A DNA stretch of 21,641 bases from assembly GCA_964514485.1 (NCBI GenBank), contig CAZEWG010000038.1:1-21641 (forward strand), written 5' to 3'. The stretch comes from JAEZAA01 sp964514485 (GTDB lineage: Bacteria > Pseudomonadota > Gammaproteobacteria > Pseudomonadales > Oleiphilaceae). Numbering within the stretch: the stretch's first letter is position 1; every line of letters begins with the position of its first letter. Shown here in pieces: positions 7,742-14,127 of this stretch. The notes beneath the pieces are model-generated. The model was given only the letters and a program-made list of their open reading frames with translations, was not told where the DNA came from and ran no database searches. The position numbers and the translations under genes were made by a program.

Positions 7742-7960
7742 TTACTCGCCGTCTTGCTTGTCGCGACGACGACGTTGCAATGCCAGAGCAGCCATTCCAA
7801 GGCCCAGCAACGCAGCAGAGGCAGGCTCCGGAACGGAAACGGGCGGTTTTTCCGGCTTGGGTGGTTTCGGTTTGTCGTGGTATTTACCCGCCACAGCGGA
7901 GGTGCTCAGAGCGATACCGAAAACGACAGCCAAGGGTTTTGCAATCTTCATCATTTTCAT
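7742..7960 (-). CDS. Minimal PEP-CTERM sorting-signal protein
   Basis: The 72-residue exported protein is almost entirely sorting signals. Residues 1-24 are a signal peptide (LAVVFGIALSTSAVA), and 25-42 are a charged, proline-rich stretch (KPKPPKPEKPP). Residues 43-66 are a classical PEP-CTERM tail: VPEPAS, a hydrophobic helix LLGLGMAALAL, then QRRRR. The family rule is that an exosortase (EpsH/XrtA type) cleaves at the PEP motif and links the protein to the surface or exopolysaccharide export; no exosortase is in this window. CGGAAG lies just before the ATG at 7960; internal ATGs at 7954 and 7951 are alternatives. It converges with the diguanylate cyclase. The function of the tiny passenger is unknown. 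Confidence 0.85.
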   Translation of the reverse strand: MKMMKIAKPLAVVFGIALSTSAVAGKYHDKPKPPKPEKPPVSVPEPASAALLGLGMAALALQRRRRDKQDGE

Positions 7961-7972
7961 ATCTTCCGTGCC

Positions 7973-8005
7973 TCATTCATTGAGTGGTTTGTTGTTGACT
8001 CTCAA
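7973..8005 (-). other. Possible leader mini-ORF with strong Shine-Dalgarno
   Basis: Between the sigma-54-like site and the PEP-CTERM gene, the minus strand carries a perfect AAGGAGG (plus 8014-8020). Eight bases later is TTG, opening a 10-codon frame (M-RVNNKPLNE) that stops 12 bases before the PEP-CTERM ATG. The TTG lies in a perfect palindrome, GTTGA-N3-TCAAC (7994-8006). This is speculative: the site might simply be a relic or a ribosome stand-by site. Confidence 0.2.
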
Positions 8006-8037
8006 CCGTTACTCCTCCTTGAGAGCATCAGCGATAG

Positions 8038-8054
8038 AGCAGCATCCAGGCCCA
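8038..8054 (-). promoter_or_regulatory. Sigma-54-type promoter element for the PEP-CTERM gene
   Basis: On the minus strand TGGGCCTGGATGCTGCT carries GG-N10-GC and agrees with most fixed positions of TTGGCACG-N4-TTGCT. The implied start is about 65-70 bases before the ATG at 7960. PEP-CTERM genes are known to be driven by RpoN with PrsK/PrsR in Zoogloea, so the location is sensible, but chance matches are common. Confidence 0.4.
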
Positions 8055-8472
8055 ACAACAAATAAACATTTCTTTTCAAACACTTAAAAACCAAGCCCAA
8101 CTCAAGAACAAAGCACTGTGTAAAAAGCATTTGACGATTTATCCTGTCCCTGGGAATCAATGGTCTCCCCTTATTCAGACAAGCTCACATCCCCTTGACC
8201 TAATAGGGTTAGCACCCGCACACCATCCCGTAAAAAATTCCGTATAAAATCCTGACGGAAGCCCGTGACGGCTTATCTTGCCGCCCCAAAATTTTTTTTC
8301 AGTTTCAGCGCAGAATGCCGGTACCTTCCAGGGCACCCTTTACCTGTCTTGAATTGAGGGGTTAACAAACGCCGACCCAATAGCTGCGGGCTTGCGGCTG
8401 ATCATGGAATGTTTGACAGGGTCATTACGAGCGGAGCCGGCGAGGTGCCGGCTCCAGTCATCATGCAGGGGC
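8055..8472. other. Non-coding stretch between the monooxygenase and PEP-CTERM genes
   Basis: I see no gene here. It holds a perfect 9-bp hairpin (8433-8441 with 8447-8455, loop GAGGT) just past the monooxygenase stop, without a following T run on either strand. There is also an inverted pair TTCCGT/ACGGAA (8238-8243, 8255-8260) and AT-rich patches. The hairpin may end the monooxygenase transcript or be a REP-like repeat. Confidence 0.35.
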
Positions 8473-9972
8473 TTATGAGGAAGCAGTCGCCGGGGAACTC
8501 AAGTTCAAGGTCGCCGACGCTTGGGTTGGGCGGACAAATTCCAGCTCGGCGCCTGTTAGCGCACCAAAGCGGAAGTTCAACAAATCCAGCAGATAATTCT
8601 GGTTCAAGCGCCAGGGGGTGCGATCCCCCTGCTTCGGCAACCAGTTCAGGGCCCGCAGCACATAGCCGGATTTAAGATCAAGAATCGGCTCTTTCTGCAC
8701 TTCTCCCTGCTCGCGGGGCACGCAATAGGCATAACCCTGCCGATCCATATAGTTGATCAGTCGACAGATGTAGTGGCTGACCAAATCCGCCTTCAACGTC
8801 CAGGAGGCGTTGGTATATCCCATGATCAAGGCGAGATTGGGAATATCACTCAACATGCTCCCCCGGTAATTGAGGGTCTGGGCCAGATCCACCTGAGCGT
8901 TATCCACCCACACCTCGGCACCGCCCAGAATCAGCATGTTCAGTCCGGTGGCGGTGACGATGATATCCGCCTCCAGCTCTTTGCCTGACTGTAAACGAAT
9001 ACCTTTTTCGGTGAAGGCTTCGATCTGATCCGTCTCCACCGAGGCCCGCCCCTTGCGCAGCGCCCGGAACAGGTCGCCATTGGGAACCAGGCACAGACGC
9101 TGCTCCCAGGGGTTGTAGCTGGGGTTGAAGTGGGTGTCGATATCGAACTGTTCCCCCAACTGGGCCCGCAGCTGGGACAGGATCATCTTGCGCGCCAATT
9201 TCGGGTAGCGACGGCAAAAGTTATAGAACAGCGTCTGCAGGGACACGTTCTTCCAGCGGGTCAGCTGATAGGCCGCCATGGGCGGTAGCAGCCGGTCCAG
9301 AGTCCGGGCGATCAGATCCACGTCGGGCAAGGAGACGATGTAGGTGGGCGAGCGCTGCAGCATGGTCACATGAACGGCCTCTTCCGCCATGGCGGGCACC
9401 AGGGTTACCGCCGTTGCCCCGCTGCCAATCACCACCACCCGCTTGCCCCGGTAATCCAAATCTTGGGGCCAGTGCTGGGGATGGACAATCTGCCCCTTGA
9501 AACGGGCACTGCCGGGAAATTCCGGTGCATAGCCCTGGTCATAACGATAGTAGCCGCTGCAGTTGATCAAGAACCGGCAGCTCAACTGACGGGACTTGCC
9601 CTGGTGTTCCACCTCAACGGTCCAGGCCGCCTCTTCACTGGACCAGGACAGCCGTGTTACCCGGTGACCATAACGGATGTGCTGGTCAATACCGGACTCT
9701 TGGGCTGTTTCTTCCACATATTTCAAAATGGAGGGGCCATCGGCAATCGCCTTGCCCTGGCGCCAGGGTCGGAAGGAGTAGCCAAGGGTATACATATCGG
9801 AGTCGGAACGAATGCCGGGGTAACGGAACAGATCCCAGGTGCCGCCCATGGTGTCGCGGGCCTCCAAAATGGCATAACGCTTGCCGGGGCAATGAGTCTG
9901 TAGGTGCCAGGCGGCACCGACTCCGGACAGACCAGCACCGATAATCAACACATCGAAGTGAGTGTCAGACAT
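8473..9972 (-). CDS. AlmA/EthA-like FAD-dependent monooxygenase (Baeyer-Villiger type)
   Basis: NADPH/FAD monooxygenase of 499 residues. It has an FAD-binding GAGLSG (12-17), GGTWDLFRYPGIRSDSDMYT (43-62), the Baeyer-Villiger fingerprint FKGQIVHPQHWP (158-169), an NADPH-binding GSGATA (183-188), and the late motif TATGLNM. As remembered, the arrangement resembles AlmA, the long-chain alkane monooxygenase of Acinetobacter and Alcanivorax, and the mycobacterial EthA. I therefore expect a hydrophobic ketone or long alkane substrate, but cannot tell which. The ATG at 9972 follows AAGGAAAAGG. It lies 19 bases after the ferritin-like gene, apparently in one operon, with an AraC regulator divergent upstream. 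Confidence 0.9.
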   Translation of the reverse strand: MSDTHFDVLIIGAGLSGVGAAWHLQTHCPGKRYAILEARDTMGGTWDLFRYPGIRSDSDMYTLGYSFRPWRQGKAIADGPSILKYVEETAQESGIDQHIRYGHRVTRLSWSSEEAAWTVEVEHQGKSRQLSCRFLINCSGYYRYDQGYAPEFPGSARFKGQIVHPQHWPQDLDYRGKRVVVIGSGATAVTLVPAMAEEAVHVTMLQRSPTYIVSLPDVDLIARTLDRLLPPMAAYQLTRWKNVSLQTLFYNFCRRYPKLARKMILSQLRAQLGEQFDIDTHFNPSYNPWEQRLCLVPNGDLFRALRKGRASVETDQIEAFTEKGIRLQSGKELEADIIVTATGLNMLILGGAEVWVDNAQVDLAQTLNYRGSMLSDIPNLALIMGYTNASWTLKADLVSHYICRLINYMDRQGYAYCVPREQGEVQKEPILDLKSGYVLRALNWLPKQGDRTPWRLNQNYLLDLLNFRFGALTGAELEFVRPTQASATLNLSSPATASS

Positions 9973-9991
9973 AAAGCCACCTTTTCCTTAA

Positions 9992-10840
9992 TCAATCTTC
10001 GGCCAGGTATTCCTTTTTGACCATGTCCCGCTGCAGTCGTCCGTCATACTGGGACGGATGAAAGTCACGCCGGTAGTACCGCAGGTAGGCGGGAATCATT
10101 TTCCGGAACACGCCGGGCCGCCCCCAGAAATAATTAATCCCCCCAGCCCACATTTTGAGATCCGTCAGGTGCCCGGAGTGGCGCATCAGGCTGACCATGT
10201 CCAAGGTCGTGAAAAACATGAAGTTGAAGGTGGTGGTGACCATTTCCGACAACCGGAGCCACTCGCTGTCCGAGACCGCTTTAAACACATCGAACGCCAC
10301 CGACTTGTGTTCGGCCTCCTCAATCGCATGCCAGGCCCAGAGTTTCGCCATCTGCGGATGCATGGAACCCAACTCCTGAAGGTTCAACATGTAGTGTTCG
10401 GCCATGATCGCCGTAAAGTGCTCCAGCGCCGCGGTTTTCGCCAGCTGGCGCTCCGGCGACAGGTACTTGCGATACAGGCGCATCATGGTGCCCACCTCCC
10501 GGTCGATCCGGGAGACCGGGTAGCCCCGGGATTCAATCCACTGATTGAGCGCGTGATGTTCCTTGGAGTGGTGCGCTTCCTGGCCGATAAAACTGCGAAT
10601 TGCCCGTTTCAACTCCGGGTCCTGAATCCGGTCTTGAAAGTAACGGACCGAGTCGATGAAAAAGCGTTCGCCCTCGGGGAAGCCTCCGGAGAGCGCATAA
10701 GCCAGGATGGTGCGGAACGGATCGTTGGCGTACCAGAACTCGGGAATATCGTCTGGAAAATCGAAATCCATCGGCCGCACGGTCAGGTCATAGGACGCAG
10801 TGGCTTGCGCGGGGGATTGAGTGATTGCGGTAACGCTCAT
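9992..10840 (-). CDS. Ferritin-like 'metal-dependent hydrolase' family protein (PF10118 type)
   Basis: The 282-residue soluble helical protein has the residues of a diiron four-helix bundle: E58, E88-x-x-H91 (within QEAHHSKEHH), E140-H141 with E148-H149, and E175-x-x-H178 (HAIEEAEHKSVAFDVF). The family is named as predicted metal-dependent hydrolases, yet paired ExxH motifs suit a diiron oxidase or oxygenase as well. The actual reaction is unknown. The open frame reaches 10957, but I chose the ATG at 10840 (MSVTAITQSP), which has GGAG 8 bases upstream; the upstream residues do not look like a protein start. It is first in an operon with the AlmA-like monooxygenase, so a joint oxidation of a lipid-like substrate is plausible (inference). 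Confidence 0.82.
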   Translation of the reverse strand: MSVTAITQSPAQATASYDLTVRPMDFDFPDDIPEFWYANDPFRTILAYALSGGFPEGERFFIDSVRYFQDRIQDPELKRAIRSFIGQEAHHSKEHHALNQWIESRGYPVSRIDREVGTMMRLYRKYLSPERQLAKTAALEHFTAIMAEHYMLNLQELGSMHPQMAKLWAWHAIEEAEHKSVAFDVFKAVSDSEWLRLSEMVTTTFNFMFFTTLDMVSLMRHSGHLTDLKMWAGGINYFWGRPGVFRKMIPAYLRYYRRDFHPSQYDGRLQRDMVKKEYLAED

Positions 10841-11004
10841 GGCGGATGCTCCATGCAAGGCGAGTTGAACCGGATGGATCTGCTCGCGAAAGATTTCTGG
10901 TGACAAAACACCTTCGTCGACTCGCCAGCCAACTCCCGCCACCGAGCCCTTTTTCAATCCACTAGATTATTTGCTCCGCCATGGAAAGCGTGAGAGGCTA
11001 GAGG

Positions 11005-11019
11005 GACAATAAGCTTGTC
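11005..11019. promoter_or_regulatory. Palindrome in the divergent AraC/hydrolase control region
   Basis: GACAAtaagcTTGTC (5-base arms, 5-base centre) lies between the two divergent genes, 28 bases before the regulator ATG. On the plus strand TTGTCA (11015-11020) could be a -35 for the regulator. It could be an operator of the AraC protein, but AraC-type sites are usually direct repeats, so this is weak. The remainder of 10841-11046 shows nothing else clear. Confidence 0.25.
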
Positions 11020-11046
11020 ATTTAAGGCCAAATAATCATAACGACT

Positions 11047-12081
11047 ATGCCTTTTCAAGAAATCCATCATCTCCACATGCCCGTCACCTACCCGCAGATC
11101 TACCTGGATCTCGCCCAGGAACGAGGCATCGCGCCGGAACAGGTGCTGCACAAGGCCGGCCTGGAGCCTGCTTTGTTCGCCGATCCCCAGGGCCGGATTT
11201 CCCTGGCTCATCATTTTCGACTGGTCACCGCCATCGTTGAACTGACCCAGGACCCGGGTATCGGCTTTGAACTTGGCTGCCGCTCCCCCGTTACGGTTCA
11301 TGGAAGCCTCGGCTATGCCCTGCTGTGTTGCGCCACTCTGGGGGAAGCCACCGAGTTGTTACAGCGTTTTTGGGAACTCCGCGCCAAAGGGCTGGGGTTC
11401 GTCTATGAGCTGCAGGACGACTGGAACGTAGTCAGTTTTTTTTCGAAACTGCCCCTGTCCGGTCAGCTTCGCAGACTGGTCTTCGACTTTATCCTGACCA
11501 GTGTCTATCGCGGCATCCAATTCCTGGCCGGGCCGCTGGACGCACCGGGCGAGATCTGGTTCGACTACCCAGAACCCGACTACTATGCCCGCTTCAAGCA
11601 CCGCTTGCCGCCCATTCGCTACAACATGCCAGAACTACAGATTCGCATTCCAGGCGCCAACCTGATGCACCGGCGTCTGCCCCTCGCCAACCCGGAAGGT
11701 CTTAGCCTGGCGATCGCCCAATGCGAGCGGGAATTTGCCCTGCTCGGTCAAGGGCGAGAAGATGTGTTGAGCCGGGCCAAAACCCTGCTCACTCTTTCGG
11801 GCGCGGGCTACCCGACCCTGGACACCCTGGCCAACCAGTTAAACCTGTCACCTCGTAGTCTGCGTCGTCAACTCCAGAGCCAGGGCAGCAGTTATCGACG
11901 GCTTTTGGAAGAAGCCCGGCGGCGGGATGCCATCAGTCTGCTGAGCAAACCTGAACTGGAAATTCAAAAAATCGCCGAGTTGCTCGGCTATACCGACCCG
12001 GCGAACTTTACCCGCGCCTTTCGTCAGTGGACCGGGAAATCACCCAGCCAATACCGGAAGATGCTGGTTTCCTCCCATTAA
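11047..12081 (+). CDS. AraC-family transcriptional regulator (arabinose-binding-like sensor domain)
   Basis: The 344-residue DNA-binding regulator has an N-terminal ligand domain of the PF12625 type (about 15-195: YLDLAQERGIAPEQVLHKAG, FELGCRSPVTVHGSLGYAL). The C-terminal double helix-turn-helix is at about 255-340 (LDTLANQLNLSPRSLRRQLQ, then IAELLGYTDPANFTRAFRQW and SPSQYRKM). Divergence from the diiron-type gene and monooxygenase suggests it controls that operon, sensing its substrate or product. No Shine-Dalgarno is visible before the ATG at 11047. A second ATG at 11077 (MPVTYPQIYLD) matches the usual family start better, so the true start could be there. Confidence 0.9.
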   Translation: MPFQEIHHLHMPVTYPQIYLDLAQERGIAPEQVLHKAGLEPALFADPQGRISLAHHFRLVTAIVELTQDPGIGFELGCRSPVTVHGSLGYALLCCATLGEATELLQRFWELRAKGLGFVYELQDDWNVVSFFSKLPLSGQLRRLVFDFILTSVYRGIQFLAGPLDAPGEIWFDYPEPDYYARFKHRLPPIRYNMPELQIRIPGANLMHRRLPLANPEGLSLAIAQCEREFALLGQGREDVLSRAKTLLTLSGAGYPTLDTLANQLNLSPRSLRRQLQSQGSSYRRLLEEARRRDAISLLSKPELEIQKIAELLGYTDPANFTRAFRQWTGKSPSQYRKMLVSSH

Positions 12082-12167
12082 AACGCCCCGTCTCTTTCTT
12101 GCCACACGCCTGGAAGCCCCTTCTGTCACCTTTTCCCATTCGTGACGTCGGCTTTTTTTACACCTTT

Positions 12168-12262
12168 TTGTTGGCTGTAAGCATCTCTAACATAACGTGA
12201 ACTGGATCACTCACGCAGCGTGACCAGCCCCTGCTGTCAGCTCTAATCCATGTTTGTATTAG
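12168..12262 (+). promoter_or_regulatory. Candidate promoter and repeats before the second PEP-CTERM gene
   Basis: TTGTTG (12168-12173) and CATAAC (12191-12196) are spaced 17 bases apart, a fair sigma-70 promoter. Just downstream, three alternating copies CGTGA (12196-12200), TCACG (12211-12215) and CGTGA (12219-12223) form overlapping inverted repeats, placed where a repressor would act. A further inverted pair CTAAT-N10-ATTAG lies at 12243-12262. I found no GG-N10-GC sigma-54 site here. Confidence 0.35.
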
Positions 12263-12320
12263 GAATGACGCTACAGCGCTTTACCTATGACAGGAATGTA
12301 ACGAGGAAGAGGGATTTGCT

Positions 12321-12923
12321 ATGAAAAAGCTGGGAAATATGCTCGTTTTGGCTACTTCAGTAATATTCGCGTCAGCTGCAAACGCAGCACTGATCGAAGC
12401 ACAGGGAGGCAATAGCTGGACGATCGCGGGCACCAACGGACAGCCCAATGACTTCGGCCTGGAAGGCGCAACCGGAACGGTGGGCAGCACCATTGTCTCC
12501 ACCAGCGATGCACCGATCCTGCTGACCTTTGAGTATCTGTTCAAGGAAGCGGACTTCACCAACGGCTTCTATGTCAACGGCGCTCAGGTATTCAGCACCG
12601 GCTCCACCGCTTATGGTGCCACCCACACCATTGAATGGACCGGGACCGGCGCGCTGGATTTCCACTTCACGCCTGGCACGCTTGGCATTGTTACCAACGC
12701 TGGCAATGATGGTGCCAATCCGGCCAACTTCTGGACCCAGTGGGACGGTGTCAGTAACTCTCTGATCATCGCCCTGGATGACAGCGGCAACCGGAACGAT
12801 GATGACTACGACGATATGATTATCCGCGTCACGGCAAGCCAAGTACCTGAGCCCGCCACGCTTGCGCTGTTCGGCATGGGTGCCGTGGGTCTGGCCCTGT
12901 CCCGCCGTCGCCGCAAGGAGTAA
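12321..12923 (+). CDS. PEP-CTERM sorting-domain secreted protein
   Basis: The 200-residue exported protein has a signal peptide at 1-23 (MLVLATSVIFASAANA). A beta-rich passenger at 24-174 contains many Thr/Gly/Asn residues and the acidic stretch DDSGNRNDDDYDDMIIRV, a pattern common in PEP-CTERM passengers and possibly calcium-binding. The tail at 175-200 is VPEPATLALFGMGAVGLALSRRRRKE's type: PEP motif, hydrophobic helix, arginine cluster. It is presumably processed by an exosortase encoded elsewhere. An AGGAAGAGGG ribosome site precedes the ATG. It stands alone, convergent with exbD. The passenger's function is unknown. Confidence 0.9.
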   Translation: MKKLGNMLVLATSVIFASAANAALIEAQGGNSWTIAGTNGQPNDFGLEGATGTVGSTIVSTSDAPILLTFEYLFKEADFTNGFYVNGAQVFSTGSTAYGATHTIEWTGTGALDFHFTPGTLGIVTNAGNDGANPANFWTQWDGVSNSLIIALDDSGNRNDDDYDDMIIRVTASQVPEPATLALFGMGAVGLALSRRRRKE

Positions 12924-12936
12924 TCCAGGCGACCGA

Positions 12937-12961
12937 CTGGAGGAGGCCCTGCCTCCTCCAG
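12937..12961. terminator. Hairpin between convergent PEP-CTERM and exbD genes
   Basis: There is a perfect 11-bp stem (12937-12947 with 12951-12961) with a 3-base loop, starting 13 bases after the PEP-CTERM stop and ending 40 bases from the exbD stop. Neither strand shows a proper T run, so it may work as a transcript end stabiliser or a weak bidirectional terminator. Confidence 0.5.
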
Positions 12962-13000
12962 CCTCAAAACCTTCTGCCTCGCGCCCTTGGTGCTCAGCTC

Positions 13001-13411
13001 TTACTCGGGCTGGCTGACAAAACCGATCCGAACCACCCCTTGGCGATGAGCCTCCGCCATCACCCGGGCAATGGGATCATAGGGCGTTGCCTTATCGGCC
13101 CGCAGCCGTAACTCCACCTCCGGGTTTTTCTGGGCGGCCAATTGCAAACGCTCACTCAGCTCGGTCTCAACCACGGGTTGGTCATTCCAGTACAGTTGGC
13201 CGTCAGCAGTAATGGCAACGGTAATCTGCTGAGGGTCTTCTTCCAGACGCTCACTGGAAGCTTGCGGCAACTCCACCTTGACCGCATGAGTCAGCACCGG
13301 TGCGGTGATGATAAAGATCACCAGCAACACCAGCATCACGTCGACCAACGGAATAATGTTGATCTCCGACATCGGGGTATTCTGATCGTTATTGAAGCCG
13401 CCGAATGCCAT
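13001..13411 (-). CDS. exbD: Biopolymer transport protein ExbD
   Basis: Inner-membrane proton-channel partner of ExbB, which energises TonB. The 136-residue product has a short cytoplasmic N-terminus (MAFGGFNNDQNTPMSEINII), a single membrane helix at about 22-40 with the essential aspartate (D24 in PLVDVMLVLL), and a periplasmic domain ending GFVSQPE. The frame is open upstream to 13513 inside exbB, but the ATG at 13411 has GGAAG nearby and gives the standard family N-terminus. Four bases separate it from the exbB stop. It is the last gene of tonB-exbB-exbD. Confidence 0.95.
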   Translation of the reverse strand: MAFGGFNNDQNTPMSEINIIPLVDVMLVLLVIFIITAPVLTHAVKVELPQASSERLEEDPQQITVAITADGQLYWNDQPVVETELSERLQLAAQKNPEVELRLRADKATPYDPIARVMAEAHRQGVVRIGFVSQPE

Positions 13412-13415
13412 AGCT

Positions 13416-14123
13416 TTAGCTTCCTTCCCGGATACGCACCACTTGGGCGCTTTCCGCGGCCTTCGGCGCCGGAACCGACAACAGCTGGGCATGCAGATCG
13501 TGGGCAAAGCCATCGAGCTGGGCGGCGATCAAGCGGTTTTTACGGTTAAAGGCGTTGAACGCCAGCACCGCCGGCAACGCTGCGGCCAGACCCGCCGCCG
13601 TTGCGACCAGCGCCTCCCCCAAGGGACCCGCTACTGTTTCCAGATTGGCGTTTCCTTCGGCCGCAATACCGATCAGGGCGTGATAAATCCCCCAGACCGT
13701 CCCGAACAACCCCACAAAGGGCGCGGTACTGCCCACCGAGGCCATGATGGTGAGTCCAGACTCCAAGCGCATGGTCGCCTGGCTCAGCCCATTGCGAATG
13801 GCCCGCACCAGAAACTCATCCAGACCACAGGAGGCACCCAGCGTACGGTCGGCGTTAGTATGGTAATGGCGCCAGGCATCAATGCCAGAGCGGGCCACCA
13901 GGGCAATCGGCAGCGGGCTGTTATCCGTCAGTTTATAAGCCTCGTCCAGATTCTTGCTTTTCCAGAACTCTTCCAGAAACAGCCTCTGACCTTTGCGAAA
14001 ACGCCACACCTGCACCCCCCGATACAGAATCAGATACCAAGTCAGCACCGACATCAAAAGCAAGGCGCAAAAGACACCAATCAGGACCGCATCGCCCTGT
14101 TGAAATACATACATAAGGTCCAT
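13416..14123 (-). CDS. exbB: ExbB (MotA/TolQ/ExbB proton channel)
   Basis: Forms the pentameric proton channel that drives TonB. The 235-residue product has three membrane segments: one near the N-terminus (VLIGVFCALLLMSVLTWYLI) and two in the C-terminal half. It carries the family signature of the second and third helices (ASVGSTAPFVGLFGTVWGIY, GEALVATAAGLAAALPAVLA). The ATG at 14123 uses GGAG from the last codons of tonB, so translation is probably coupled. TolQ is a paralogue, but the tonB neighbour and the absence of tolR/tolA/tolB favour ExbB. Confidence 0.93.
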   Translation of the reverse strand: MDLMYVFQQGDAVLIGVFCALLLMSVLTWYLILYRGVQVWRFRKGQRLFLEEFWKSKNLDEAYKLTDNSPLPIALVARSGIDAWRHYHTNADRTLGASCGLDEFLVRAIRNGLSQATMRLESGLTIMASVGSTAPFVGLFGTVWGIYHALIGIAAEGNANLETVAGPLGEALVATAAGLAAALPAVLAFNAFNRKNRLIAAQLDGFAHDLHAQLLSVPAPKAAESAQVVRIREGS

Positions 14124-14127
14124 TGGT

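Noticed and set aside
10058..10903. Long plus-strand ORF antisense to the diiron-type gene
   Set aside because: It is a mirror of a clearly coding strand with conserved metal motifs; the antisense translation has no family features.
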